Under the pieces are notes generated by a model. That model saw only the letters and a list, made by a program, of their open reading frames with translations, had not been told where the DNA came from and did not search any database. Shown here one piece after another: positions 11,801 to 25,640 of a DNA stretch of 64,000 nucleotides; position 1 is the first letter of the stretch; every line of letters begins with the position of its first letter. A program made the translations under genes and the position numbers. Source of the DNA: Colius striatus (taxonomy: Eukaryota; Chordata; Aves; Coliiformes; Coliidae); the NCBI RefSeq assembly GCF_028858725.1, contig NC_084763.1, positions 52,336,152-52,400,151 of the forward strand, in the 5' to 3' direction.

Positions 11801-14800
11801 GGGCTCTGTAGCATTTCCCCCAGCCTCTGTGCAATCCAGCCCACTGCCAGCACGTTTTAATCTCGGCAGCCCCATTTAGGTTGTCACAGCGATGGTGAGC
11901 CAAGGGTGTGCTGCAGTGCTGGAGGTCTTAGCTTCTTGTCAGGCCCTTTGGGATTTCTAACCCTCCACATGCTAGATGCTTTCATTTCCATGGGATTTGC
12001 AGCCCCAGACAGCGCCTGCTGCCCCAGCAGCGCCCCAAAGCGTGAGGTGAACAAGGTCCTCCATGTGTGGGACCCTGCAGCATTCACAGCCCTGAACCTC
12101 CTCCTTATCTGAAGTGGGAGAAACTTGTTTAATTGCTTGTTAAGGACGACTCAGCCTTGAGGGAGAACTGTATGTACTTCAGTGCTCTACATGAATCTAA
12201 CACCTCCCTTGCTCCTCTGCACCATCACCATCCTGCCTTACAGCAGGCTTCTGCCTGCTGCTGTTCTCCCAACTTGGGTGAAGGTGGGAGGGTGGCAGAA
12301 TCTCATAAACGGTGGTTCAAAAGCCCTTGGAAAGGACCTGGGATCTCAAAACAAAATGCTGGCACTGACAGCACTGCACCATTTTAATTACAATTCCATG
12401 ATATCTGTATCACAAAACCTGGCAATTTTAATGACAAAGTACTGCAACGCCACAGAATATTTTTAGAACTAATAAAACCTCTGCAGAATATTTCCCTGGA
12501 ATGTATTAAGATCCAATTGCTGCATTCATTAGTAATATCAAATAGCATGTGGAGGATGATTATTTGGAGAAAATGCATTCAATGTAAATTGATTTTGTAT
12601 TATCAGGAATAATGTGGAGAGAGGCTTTTCCAGCATCTTCAGGCTTGAGCCATTCCACTGCCTGCTGCAGTTTATGCCCTAATCTTGGGAGATTTACATA
12701 GCATTTTAATTTTCAGTCCTGCCTGCATTTGCCAGCTGAGGGATTCTTATTAGACTTTACATTAATTCTAAATTCACACCATAACAATAACAAAACATCC
12801 AGTACTGACAAAAGCAAGAGGCCAAGCATGACTCAATTAATATATCACGTATCACTATTAATCACCTCTGCCTGTCCATCTACATTCCCGCGGCAGTGCC
12901 CCTCTCTGCAGGGACAGCACCAGTGAGTAAAGCCAGCTCTCATCCCTTCACTTTCCCCTCCTCCTGCTGCCTTCCTGAGGGAGGACAAGGAGCCAGGGAG
13001 AGCGGGAAAAAGCCTCTGCAGGAAGGAGCCTTGGTGGGAAGCAGCTGCTCATACTGGCCACCAACCTGAGAGCTCAGCCTGTGGTGGCCAGCAGCCTTGT
13101 GCTGGTGGCTGTGGCCTCCTCAGGTTTGTGGAAGAGCTCGGCTGGTTGTCAAAACTTAACACTTGGCATGATTATTAGCAGCAATTTTACATAAAAATAA
13201 GGCAGGACCAATGACAAAGAACAAAAGCAGACCAGTAATAACCACTCTCCAGAAACTCCCCTGGTAAGCCAAGCAAAAAGGGCAAGGCTACGGTACAATA
13301 TGCCACCAGCCAGCCATCGGGTTAGTAGGAGGCTGATGAGGGACAGGCAGTGACAAAGGAGACACTGGAAGCTGAGGCAAGAGGCCTGGCCCTGGCTATG
13401 ACCTCCCCAGTCCCTGCCATGCTCTGTGGTGCAGCAAGTGAGCTGATGTGAAGAAACACGGTGAGCTTTGGGGGGAGGGTCTCATAGGGCTCCATCTCTG
13501 GGTAGCTGCTGCCAAGCTGGAAAACGGGGCGGTGAGCTGGGGGCCATTCCCCTTGAAAGCAGCTGACACACTGACAAGCCCAAAATCTGCTGGCTGCATG
13601 GCCTCACCTGATCCCAGCTGTCGTGAGGGCCAAGTTTGACGCCAACCACTTGGCTCGGTCTCTCCCCTCTTCTGTGCTTTGTGCAATTAGTGGCATTTGT
13701 TCAAGGTGGGAACAAATTACTGGATCAGGCCAACAGCAGCCCTATGCCCACACAGACTGCAGGGATCCTACTGCAAGAGAAAGCTCTTGTGCAGTGACAG
13801 AGGGTAGGACTGATGCATGTCTGCTGAAATGATGCAAAAATGCAGCCCCACATGCTGCAAACTTGCCCCAATGTGATGTTGAAGGTCATAATATGAGGCT
13901 GGAATTGCAGTGCCTGTCCTTGAATGATCTTACTGCTGTCCTGCATCTGTCTAGCCAAAGGCAGGTTCCTTCACCCAACAAATGATTCAAATATAATCCA
14001 GGGAGCTTCTCTTGAAAGAAGATTTGACAAGGTCTCAACTTTTGATACAAATGGACAGGACCATGTGTGCAGGAAGCGATGTTGTCTTCTGCATCCCTCT
14101 CTTTTTCCAGATAAGTCCTATATGTGTCAGCGTTACCCAGAGCCTATAGCACAGAGACAGCAGTCAACAGAAACCACAGACAGCTTGGTTCAAAGGACAG
14201 CAAGGAAAACCACGCGACGTTTACAGTAAGCATACGTATTTGATCTGGCCGTGCTAGCTGCTCACAAAGTGCTCCCAGCCCAGTGCCTACGGGCTCCACT
14301 TCATCTGAATAAAAACACTTTGGGTAGCCATGGAGGAAAAGAAACAACTTGCAAGAAGGACGTGCTAGTTTCACAGGAGTAATCACTCATCTGAAACTGG
14401 TTTAAAAAAAAATGTCCCTGTAGCCTATCATCAGACTTCAGCTTGACTAATTTGTGACTGGTTATCTCTTTGTTAACAGTACGTTGAATCAAATTTGGGG
14501 AAAAGCGGCTAGTTAATGAATCAGGCAGTGACATCAGCTCGGAGACAAAGCTCGGCATATTCTTTAACTTGGGACTGATATTTGTTGCAAAGAAAGAACA
14601 TTTTTGCTGAAAACATTCTGAGCCAGGCAGACTCAGAAGTGTTTGCAACAGAACCGGGCTTGGCTGCTTCTCTGGGTTACTGCTGTGCCACAGCTTTCCT
14701 CTACCGAAACAGCGACACGAGGTGACACGTTGGGCACGTTAATAGTAAAAGAAATTCTTTTTCTCTCCGTTCTCATTGCTGAAACTGCTGGGAGAGGCAT

Positions 14801-15759
14801 TTCCGATTTCCTTCTTCAGTAGCAGCTCTGGCCATCATGTAGTTTATCTGACCTTTGGCTACGCCGCACCATGAAATCAGACACCGCCAGGAGGGGGGCC
14901 AGAACAAAGCCTGCAGAGATTAATAAGAGCATTATTTGCGATGTGGCACAGGGCCATGAGTCACCGTGCAGCCAGGCTGCTGCACCTTCTGGCAACAGGA
15001 ACAGCCCAAGTTCTGCATCAAGCATTCTGCTTTTAAAAGAGAAAAAAACCCAAAACAAACCAAAACCCCAAACAATATTAGAATCTTCACTTCTGTTCTT
15101 TTACATAAAATCCCGGTCAAATGAACGAATGGGAGAAGGAGGAAGAAAACCACTCCACTGGAGTGGAAATAAAACATTAAACATGAAATTAACGTGTGAC
15201 TTTCGTTCAAAATAGCCTATTGTTTGGGGCTTCAGGGGTTTAACCAATAAAGAAACAATTTCTTCTTGTTCAGCCTGTTGTTAATGTTGGTGTGGTGCTT
15301 TCATTAGGATAAAAATTTGCTGACATCCCCCTCTAGCACCTCCCACCCTCACAGCCACAGCATGCCAGGGTGCAAATGCAGGGTTCCACGGCAAACACAA
15401 CTTCGTCTTTCGATGTCATCATGTGCAAATGTCTGGTCTTGGAGAACATGAGGTTCTGTACAGGTCCAGTTCAAGGAGCTTGAGGTTAAAGAAATACATG
15501 TAATTATTGCTATTACTGTTCTACACCAAGCCCAGATAATAAGAGGAATTAGATTTTTTTTATCTTCAGCTACATTTGACTGTAAGGTTAGAGATCAACA
15601 ACACCTTGATTAGGAATGAACTAAGAGATTCAAACTGAATCAAGATGATGTGAACCACAGCAAATCAAACATGAACAATATGAGTTGTGCTTCGTGTTAA
15701 CGAGCACCCTGACTGTACCAAGTACCAGCAGGAAAGCCAAGCTGGGGAATTGTCTGGGT

Positions 15760-17657
15760 GAGGAGCAGAAGGGACAGTCTCCCTGGAGACAGAGCAGCCT
15801 CTCACAGGGAGGAGGCCGTGGACTGGACTTCCTACACACAAGTGGTAGAAGTGTCCTTCTTACCAGCCTGGATCTTTACAGAGGTTTTCAACTGTCCAGG
15901 CATCTGCTGGAAGGGCAACAGAACATTGAGCAGCCAGTCCAGGAGCTTCTTACACTGCGCTAAAGATCATTTCATCATGTGAATGCTGGAGGAGACAGCT
16001 GGGGATTACACTCTACTTGCCAGTGGTGAATGTGGTCATATTATCAGCCTGGGCTTATCTTCTGTCACCATAGCTGAATTCAGTATCTAGAAGGCTGCTG
16101 GGAAAGTAAGCTACAAAGTTATGACTCTGGATTTCTGAAGAAACTTCAGTTTACTGAGGGATTTGCTGAGTAAAATCCCCTGGGATGCAACCATGAAGTG
16201 GAAATCTGTCCAAACCTGAATGGTTTTTAAAGAGATCTTAATGAGAGCTCAGGAAAAAAATGATCCTGTTGTACAGGAAGATGGAATTTTGTCAGACCTG
16301 ATTGGCATCAGGAGCATCTTTCTGATGAAACCAGATGAAAAAAGCATACAAGAGATGGACACAAGGGCTGGCAACCATTTCCTGAGAGAACTGGCCACTG
16401 CGATTGTGAGACTGCTGTTCTACTGTCTGTGACAACTGCTGGGAAAAGCCTAACGCTTCATCTTTCTTTACAAAGGCAAGAAAGGAGACTGGGGAACTAT
16501 CTGTTGATCAATGGCATCTCAGTCACTCTTGGGATCCGCTTCCAAAGTCATGAAGGATAAGGAGGTATCTGAGAAGAGTTAGTATGGATTCACTGATGGC
16601 AAGCTGAACTTGACCAACTTGTCTGCTTTCTAAGATGAAATCACTGAATGTGTGAAGGAAAGTGCTGTATGTAATCAACTCTGACATCAGTAGGGCTTTC
16701 ACACCATCTCATCGCATCGCCATGTGGAAGCTCAGAGGGTGTGGGCTAGAAAGACAGGCTGTAAGAGGGGCTGAAAACTGGTAGATCATGTCTGGCAGGT
16801 CACCAGCCACCAGAGGTGCACGCAAGGGATCAGTACTGAGATCCACATTGTTCAGTATCTTCAGCAGTAGCCTTGATGGTGACACCTTGATGATCAGATT
16901 TGTTGATGACATAAACTGTCTGGACTGACAGACAGTAAAGCTTCAGTGCAGTGGCTTGTTTATAAACTTGAGATCTGGGCCAGCAGACACTTTGTGGGGT
17001 TCAACAAGGAACGCTTACAGGCGTTCAGCACCTTGCTGAGGAGTCATCCTGGTGAAAGAGAGATGGGGATTACAGAGGGCACGAGGCCAAACATGAGTCA
17101 CGAGCATGCTCTCATCTGAACAGGACATGACACATCCAAGGCTACATTATGAAGGCGGTAGCCATAAAACTGGGGGAAGATATTCTATCTCCTCCTATTC
17201 AGCTGTGCACCCAATCTTTGGGTCTGGCAGTTCAACAAGAGCATGGATAAACTGGAAAGGGTCCAGTGGAGGGTTACTGAGATGACCAGAGGCCTGAAGT
17301 GATGTGAGAGGGGCTGAGAGATCTGTGCTGATCAAGGGGAGGGTAAGGGCTGCTGAAACAGCTGCCCACATCTCTTTGAAGGGTGGTTATGCAGACCAAA
17401 CTTATCGACTTAGTGCTAGAGGCTGTAACAGGGGCCAGTGGTGACAAGCTGAGGTCTGGACATGAGAAGACATGTTCACCAGGAGGGCAGCATAACCCTG
17501 AAACAGATTGTCCAGAGACGCTATGGAACTTCTGCTCTTGGAGCTGCATCGCATTTTAGGTGGACCATGGCTGATGTCATCCAGCATTGGTGACAACCCC
17601 ACTTCAAGCAGGGTGTTAGACTAGATGAACTCAAGGCCCCTTGATTCTATGGTTAAC
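15760..17657 (+). mobile_element. CR1 LINE, long 5'-truncated copy with decayed ORF2 and intact-looking 3' end
   Basis: Seen: reverse-transcriptase remnants in the plus direction, for example a GSVLR-TLFSIFS...LDGD stretch near 16826-16885 followed by FVDD at 16899-16910, which corresponds to the catalytic F/YxDD box of CR1 ORF2. The 3' part has the CR1 arrangement of group phrases (ggagggttactgagatga...) and ends in agactagatgaactcaaggccccttgattctatgg, the CR1 terminus. Stops and frameshifts occur throughout, so it is inactive. The 5' boundary is uncertain by some hundreds of bases; the retained length is about 1.9 kb of the 4.5 kb usual for a full CR1. Confidence 0.85.
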
Positions 17658-18814
17658 TAACTGAAAAAATAATTGTATGAAATGATAACAAAACGTGATT
17701 ATAAATAAGACTACATGGATATCTTTCCAATTTGCAAGAACCAGCTGGCTGAATATGCAACAGTTTTGGGAATTTTTTTTTTTTTTTGCACTGCACAGTG
17801 ATTCCTGAGTAAAGTTTTTAAACCTCTGAGATCCGGGGAACAGTAAATAACAAGAAGGAAAGGTTGTAACTCAGAGTCAACTTGATCATTTGCGTGGGCA
17901 TTTCCAATGCAGCCAAAAGCAAGCTCAGGCACTTACAAGGATGAAAGATTTACAGCAGAAGAGATGCCATGCTGATGAGCAGAGGTTAAGGAAAGAGACT
18001 TGAGAACACAGTAGATGGATTTGAATCTGCAGAGCATATTGCTGTCACAAAAAGATCTAATACACAAAGATTGGTGCTCTCCAACACGGATGAAAGGAAA
18101 TGCCAAGTATGACGCAGTAGGTTACATCACCTCTGACACTGGCCCTCGTGGGCTGTTCTGCTGGCCACCTCCTGAGCAGAATACAAATGAACAGGAGACA
18201 GTCCTAGAGGGTACAAAACATCTCACGGTGAGGGACTGAAATACATCAGCTTTTCAAAGGTGAACACAATGGAGATTTCCACACTGGTTCCAAGACAGAC
18301 GGCATAGGGGCAAAATTTAGCTTTGCTACCTCCTGGTTGAAAATAAAAGAGCTTTCACCGGCCCTTCATTGTGTTTTCCTCCACTTGCTACACACAGGCA
18401 GAGCCAGCAAGCCATGCAAGCCTGTGCCAAGCCCTGTAAGACCCCGCTCCTGCCTCTTCCCCAGCACTAGGGTTTTGTCTCCACAGATCTGGTTTGCCAC
18501 TTCCAGCAATTTTCTGCCTGGAGCATCTGCCTGTTCTACCCTCACCCAACACAGGCTTCAGTCTCTGCATATTTAGACAAGGAACACAGATTCAGCATCT
18601 TTTAAAGCTTTCCCAGAGATTGGAAGTTGGAGCTAGATGGGTTGAAACAGGAAGCAAGCCGCAGTTATGTACACAACGTGTATATGAACTAAATAATAGT
18701 CGTTAACTATCAAAATAAATTACTGGTGACTGGCGAGCAAATGCTATTAAATTGAGTGTATGTTTGTCCCAAAAGCTGGTGTTTTCTGCAGCTATTAGGC
18801 TTGAAACATGACTT

Positions 18815-18895
18815 ATCCCTGGGTTAGCTAGGCGGGAGGTCAGCTAGATGATCCTGCTGAGTCTTTCCGGCCTTAAATTCTGCGGCTCTGTGGAA
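18815..18895 (+). mobile_element. Old CR1/L3-type 3' end fragment
   Basis: The sequence gggaggtcagctagatgatc...tttccggcctta...tctgcggctctg follows the older sauropsid CR1 tail pattern (agactagatgatca-ggtcccttctggcctta-...-tctatg) with many changes. A short, diverged copy. Confidence 0.6.
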
Positions 18896-20926
18896 ATTAT
18901 GTGTCAGAGGGTTTTTCTCATCGTAGCCAGACTGAGAGCTTGAAATCCACATGGTTACTGACAACTCCCAACTGTCAGTAAAGCTGTTTCACAGAAAGTG
19001 TTACATGACTGATGTCTCTACAACTGCACTTTTCCAAACAGATGGGAGGGGGAAAAAAAAAAGGCACTGGTCTCTGGTCTCAAATCAAATTAGTCTTGAT
19101 GGATTACGCAAAAGAAATTTAACACATGCTCCACATTTTGAGAAACTTCTAAATATAACATCTCCATTGAAAACAAAGTGTATGACGGTGCTGAAAATAT
19201 GTAAATACACAGTTATAAAACTACCTTCACATTCCAGAATGAGGACCACCATAAAGGGCTGGGAAAATGACATTTTCTCGATGCAGGAGACCCATGTCAG
19301 GGTTGCCACACCTTGTTTAACCTCAGAGATAAGCTCATTTTTGAAAGCTCACTGTTTGACTTGTAGAGGTTTGTCTCTACAGAACACAGGGCAAAGATAA
19401 AAGTGTTCCCATTGTAACTGATGGTGTCATTGCATTTAGAAATAAGAAATCTGTGCCATTGTGGGAAAAAAATAAAATAACCCACAAGGGAAAATGTGAT
19501 ATTTAAATTCTATTGCAGCTGGAAACATACTGTAATAATGAATTAACCGGTGAGTCTTGGGCTACACCCTGATTTTCTTTCATTATAATTAGGCAGGGTG
19601 CAATTTTATTTTACCAGAGCAGTTATACTGGTAAAACATTTACTGCCTGTGCAATTTTACTCACATAAAGGTATGATGCTTTAGTATATGTTATACCACC
19701 ACTGCTTCAGGAAAGAGATACAGCAACGTAACAACAGCACACTAGTACACCTACATATCTACCAAGCAGTTGTACCGGTTCAAATGGAGCTGTGTAGTTA
19801 AGGGAACATACTGTATATGTTCACATTAGTACTTGGGAAGTTAGAGAGCAATATTCTGAAGATGTAAGTCTTCTACAACTACTCCTAGGAATCGGTAATA
19901 GTAGAAAAAGCAGTCTCAGAGACAGAATTAGCACAATAAAAAGGCAGAACTGAGTTTTGCACAAACAAAAAAGAGAGGGGTTTTTTTCTGAATAATGTCA
20001 AATTACACAGGTAAAATAGAAGTATAGCAGGCAGCCTCTGTGTAACAGGAGTCATTTTCTCAAGCAAATTACATTTTAATTCATTTATAGACACTCTGGT
20101 GCTCCAAGTGATAAAAAGCAAATTGCATCTCTAGGTTCTTTATTCCGGGTAGATCCTGTTTTGAAAAAAGAATAATGACAGCTCCCTAATTATGACTTTT
20201 AAGCTAATTTTTAAAATAAGAAAAAGAATCTCCCATGTAATTATCATATCCTTTCAGAACTGCAGCAAAAATTTGGACTGTCACCTCCTACCTGGTACAG
20301 GGCCAGAGAGTTTGCTTTGGTAAGACTGTGGCAGGCAGAAGAGGCATAAAAACCATTGCAACAGCAGACGTTAAGAACATTAGCACAGGGGACAATTTTG
20401 TTCCAGTTGTCAGTGAACACATATAAGATCATCTTACTTGGCTCAGTAAAGAGCCGTGTGTGTCTGTGTGAGGGGCAGAACATCCGTTTCTCCATGAGAA
20501 ACCCAGCACACCACTACACAAAAAGGCACTTATCCTCTTTGCAACAATAGTTAGAACTGTAACTGAGGGTACTGAAAAGAATATTAACCAGTGCTTAAGC
20601 AGGGCTTTTTTTTTTGTCTTCAATGTATTTACAGGCTTTAATTTTACTTCAGCCCTGGTTCATGCCAGCTTGCAGCAGCAGCAGCCAGATGGGGCTCGCT
20701 GCCCCACCAGGCACCCACACGTCTTTGCAGGGACGTTGATTATGGTGGGAGGTGCTGCCTGAGAAAGGATCTTGTTCAGGCATGTGCTGAGTCAATGTAT
20801 TTCTCTGGCAGCTCGTACTGGCAGAACAATTATAGTGGCCAAAGTGTTATTTATAACTGTCCTCCCGCAACAGGATTCTGGAGGAAGGATGTTGGTACGA
20901 ACACTGCTACTCCGTGTACACACATG

Positions 20927-20940
20927 CACACACACACACA
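20927..20940 (+). repeat. (CA)n microsatellite
   Basis: Seven uninterrupted CA units preceded by an interrupted CA stretch from about 20917. Confidence 0.8.
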
Positions 20941-23900
20941 GCAGCTGCATCTCTAATGAATGCAGAATACTGTTCTGACATAAGTCCTGGGTTTGTTTTT
21001 TTTCCAAGGAGGTCACTTGGATGGGGGGGAAAAAGGACACAGCTCCAACCACAGTCAGTCTGCACCTCATCCAAAAGCCTAGAGGCCTCCCCACAAATTG
21101 CCATAACTTCTTCATGAACTCATCAGAACTGACAGCATGGGTAAGCCTCTGACCATGCAAACAAACCCAAACACTAATGTGGCTTCACTCTGGCATGCCT
21201 TAGGCTCACCTCCTCTCAGAATGAAGCCACCATACAGCTTCTGAAGCCCATGTGAAGGTGGGGAAAAAAGAAACTTATCCTCAAAATACTCAAGGGGTAA
21301 TCACCCCACGGGAAAGCTGACCCCATAGGGCACAGCTGAGCCTCACTCCCTGCGGGCTGCAGGCTCTCTCCTTGCTCACGTGGAACAAGTCACAAAGTCA
21401 GATCATTGCTTAAGAGATTTAACCAGTAACCTACCACAGGTGAAGAATGACCTTCATAGTATTCTTACTTTTTGTACTCTAGGACATGGATGAACCAGGC
21501 AGAAAAACGAACTGATGTGAAAATGCAACGGCAAATGCCTAATTTGCAAAGCATAGTCGTATGCACGGGGCCTCCACGCAGCAGCATGCCTTCCTTATTG
21601 TACTGGCTGCAGGCAGGTTGGTGAGGAACAGAAGCAGTCCTTAGGCACTCAAGAATGTGTGCCTGCTAGCTTATTTTCTTTGTTTTGCAGTTTCAAATGC
21701 AAGCCTGCCTGTCTGCTGTGAGAAGGCTCTGCAGCGGAGGAGACCTTGCATCCCACACTGAGGTTTTGTAGGTTTTCCCCTCCTGGCATTTCCCTGTACA
21801 GGGGAGAAATGTGCATTTTGCTCTTTGTGTACAGAAAATATAAAGAAAATGGGAAAGAAGGAGGAGGCTGTTCACTAACTCTCTCTGCAAGCCAACAGAA
21901 CGGTAAAGGAAGACCGAATGCAAAATCTCCGTGAGAGAGAAAACAAAGCCTGTCTCTCTTCCATCTTGAATCTCAGGGTCCTGCCAGGCAGGCAAGATGC
22001 TTCACACATTTAAAGGTGCAAAGCACGTAATAGGAGCTACATCACAGGAGAAAGAAATACATCTGCATGTATGTCAGAGGAGGTAGGGCTGGAAACAAAC
22101 AAACTAAATAGATCACAACCCTTTCTCCACTATTTTTCTTTGCTATGCAGATCTGTGTGTTACCACCTACCACAACAGCAGAAGGAGGTGTTGCAAAAGG
22201 GAAGCAGGCAACTGATTCCTGAATCTGGATTTAAAAACTCTGTCGTGCAGCACAGAAATTAGACTACAGAAGTAATCTTTTGTACTGATGGGGCTGAATG
22301 AAGAGGCTTTCATTCATGATTATTCCATGTTTATTTCAGCTATACACACCCTGGTTTGCTTTGGGGGGGTTCAGAGGAGCTGGCAAGATTCGTAACACCA
22401 CTGTGTCAGTTTGACAGCTGGTTTTCATTCCAGACAATATAAGGGATATACAGAAGCTATCAAAGTGCCAATATCAAAGAAACAGCAGCGATGTTGCCCT
22501 TCACAATTATTTCTATTCAAAGTCTCATGTGCTTTGTTACATTTTCATTTTTTAAAAACAGAGGGAAAGGGAAAAAAATCCTTCCTAGTGGCACTAAAAT
22601 TAGTAATGCCAAGAATAGATACCAAAATCATCTTCTTTCCCATTTATTTTGCTCAGATGTGAATGACACCGCATCAAGCACAGCAAAGGAGTATATTAGC
22701 CTCATGCTGCTGGAAAAACAAGCGTGTGACTTTGCTGAAATGTCAAGTTTCCACCATGTATTTGATAATCGATTGTGTGCTCGGTTTCTTGCATCCGTCG
22801 TAGCAGCTCACTGAAGATATGCCCTGCATTCGCCAACAAACCAGCCTGCCCTTTGGACTGAACCATTCCAGCCAGCTGTGGCTTTATCATTAGCCCTCTG
22901 AGGTGTGGCCTGGCCTATCAGATGGTTGTGTACTTAAAAAATAGTTAATACTTTCTTAACAACAGACTCCTTCACCTGATTGATCTTTTCCCTCCTTTCT
23001 TACCCTGGGATCTTCCATCATGTACTCTTCCCGTAAAGATTTTTGGCTACCGTAACAGGTGAAAGGTCACACCTGGGCATCATCCGTCACAGCGGCGCTT
23101 GCTCCGCACCGCGTTTGCATGGGAGCTTGTTTGTTTTGCAGGCTGCAGCGAGCAGGTAGCAACAACTCCAGCCAGAAGGGTTGCACACTGTCAGTGCAGG
23201 TCCCCAGATGACTTCTATCATAATTTTCAGGCTCTGCATGTCACAAAATGCCCTGACATTAAGCTGCAGTCTGTTTCAAATTATACCAAATGCCCACACA
23301 TAAATCTCACTGGGAGCGTTCCTCCTCAGACACAGGCTGTGACAAGCTCAGGGTGCAGAGAGCTACTAAACTAGATATGATTGCTATATCCTAGTTATCA
23401 TTTAAAGGAAAGAAAAAATACTTAAGAGTACCTTCCTTCAACTCCCTCACAAGAAACTGAGACTGGAAAGCATCAGTGACCACACATATCTCTGAAAACT
23501 CTGGAGAGAAACCAGCTTCTAGAATTCTTTTCCCTTCAGCTGCAGCTTTTGTGCAACCTGCTTGTCTTCAGAATCTTACACTGGTAGTTGAAAGAGCCAT
23601 GCTGTCAGCTGCCCAGTTGTAGACACACACTGGCTGCAGGCTAGAAAATAAACATAGGATCAGTACCCAAGGGATGGGTGCAGAGAGAGAGCCAGAGGAG
23701 GAGCAGAAGGAGCCTGTACCCACGAGAAGTAACCTGCCTAAAGATCCCCCAGTTGCTGCCTGCTTTTCTCCCCCTGCCTTGCTCCTGCCTCACGTGGTGT
23801 GGGATGCCACATTGTGTGGGAAAGGCAAACTGAAAAGCAGTGCAGAAGGATGACAGCAACATACCACAGGGAAGGCCAAAAGTAGCAGTGGGGCACAGAG

Positions 23901-24744
23901 AAGCTCCTAGCTTGATGAAGGTATAAAGCACCATAAGAAGATGAGATAGGAAAATGGACAAATTATTTTGTGGTGAAAACAGCTGGATGAGCATCTCTGG
24001 GGACCGAGAAAAATCAGAAACAGAATGGAGAGATCATCATCATCTGTGCATGCTTGTAACGATGACAGATATGACGGCTCACCCAAGCCAATCGTTCCCA
24101 TCCTTCTGTGGCATTTTTTCTTCCTGGAACCAAGCTGCTCAGCGGTCATTTTGAGCCCAACAAAAAATGAACACCTTTTACTGCTGCTGCCTGTGTTTTT
24201 ATTTACTGTTCTTTTCTTTCTTTTTCTTTTGTATTTTCCTTTTGCCCATTTTGGTGATGACCAGCAAAGAGCATTACCTACAAAACTGCACTGTCTATCA
24301 GTGGGCAGAAGAAAAGGCTTTGCTGCCTTCCAGCCTCTTTCCCAAGCTGGATCCTCTCAGAGTCTCCTTACAGGCGTTTATCCATCATCAGATGTCATGT
24401 AAGAAATAGTTACATTTAATACTTGGGAAAAAAAACCTTTGTGTTGTGGTGTTTCTCTAGCCCAAAGGGTCTGTATTTGGCTATATTCTTCTTAGCCTGT
24501 GCTTATTTACTCTATTAAATCTTAATCTATATGGTTTCAGTGTAGTTACAGTCTCTTTTCCCCCCATTTACACCAATAAACTGCCAATGCAGATATTACC
24601 ATCACACCATAGGGGATATCCCACCAACTGACAATTATATATCAATAGCAATGTGAGACCTATGATAGAAATTGTATTATCACCTAATCTGTATACATCT
24701 TCTCTGTATTTTGGAGATCACAGTGTGAGAAGCCATGTAAAATG

Positions 24745-24766
24745 CCTTCTCCCTATAGGGAGAAGG
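24745..24766. repeat. Perfect 22-bp palindrome
   Basis: ccttctccct followed by at and agggagaagg reads identically on both strands with no spacer. A perfect 22-base palindrome is unlikely by chance in 64 kb (order of one in a hundred under equal base use). It may be a dimeric protein-binding site or a chance event; no adjacent gene supports a choice. Confidence 0.85.
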
Positions 24767-25039
24767 GCAGGAAAGAATAACTGGCACCTGAGTACTCACT
24801 TCAGAAGTTGAGCAAATGTGTTTTGAAGTTTAAAAACGAGTTACTGCCAGTCCTCTGGATGGTGGTTTCTTCTCCTGAGTAAAGCTGCACTCTGTCTCTG
24901 ACTCCTGCCCATGCTCCCTTCTCAGCCTCAGGCTGCATGGGACAGGACATAACCCAGCACAGCAAGCACCAGGCTGTCAGAGGGCTGGCAAGCTGCCATT
25001 GCAATCCCAGCTGCTAAAAGGACTTTAGAAAGGGCCATG

Positions 25040-25640
25040 CAATTGCAGACCAGGAAGCTTGCCACCCATCCTTGTTAATGCCAGTAGGGTCTAAAAAAAA
25101 TCAAGTCACCGTAGATAGGGATACACATGGTCTCTGGGGAACAGGGCAGCACGGCTTCTGCAGAGAGAAACCTTGTTCATCAACCCACTGCCGTCCTTGG
25201 AGCCTATCAATAAAGACAGAGAAAGTGAGTCTAGCAGACACATAACAGTCTGATTTTGAAAAAGCTTTTGATGAGGTTCCACATCAAGGTTATCAGAGGA
25301 CTAACTTGCCACAGGATGGGAGGAAAGACTCTTACAGACAAAAAATTGGAGCAAAAGATAAGGCTTAACAGTCACTTTGCAGAGTGGAGAATAGGCATCA
25401 GCCAAGTCCTCTCACTGTGAGGTTGATGCTGTGACTGGCTTTACTCAACATTTTCAGTGAGTACCTGAAGAGAGAAGGGCACAGTGAAGTTCTCAGATCT
25501 GTGTGTGACACTAAGCTCTTTCAGGCAAGTAACTGTAGAAGGACTTCATATAACTGAGTGATTGGGCAATGGGTCCATAAGCAGATACTAGAAGAGTTAG
25601 GTGGTGACGAGCCTCTAACATCCAAATTCAACAGTGGAGG
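25040..25640 (+). mobile_element. Decayed CR1 ORF2 fragment
   Basis: A plus-strand DFEKAFDEVPH at 25252-25284 corresponds to the CR1 reverse-transcriptase phrase DFSKAFDTVPH. Flanking phrases such as gtgacactaagctc (about 25506-25519) and the run from the mid-ORF to the 3' part keep CR1 order. Many stops and indels; ends are approximate and no intact 3' terminus is seen. Confidence 0.75.

Larger units (their letters stand above)
4000..15750. other. Long gene-poor intergenic stretch
   Basis: No exon, RNA gene or repeat family is recognised, apart from a hairpin at 6059-6155, a purine-rich run at 5866-5893 and a GC-rich patch at 11530-11800. Non-repetitive AT-rich blocks with homeodomain and octamer-like motifs (for example atgcaaat near 4534-4541, and the blocks 4290-4560, 7900-8110 and 12390-12720) could be conserved non-coding elements; this needs a multi-species alignment. 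Confidence 0.6.
17660..25039. other. Intergenic, no recognised gene
   Basis: Apart from the CR1 tail at 18815, a CA microsatellite and a perfect palindrome at 24745-24766, nothing is recognised. ORFs of up to 149 codons (for example 18951-19400) have no domain, no conserved motif and no splice context. Confidence 0.6.

Noticed and set aside
18951..19400. A 149-codon plus-strand ORF
   Set aside because: No domain, mixed composition, no splice or promoter context; the length is not exceptional for 64 kb scanned in six frames.
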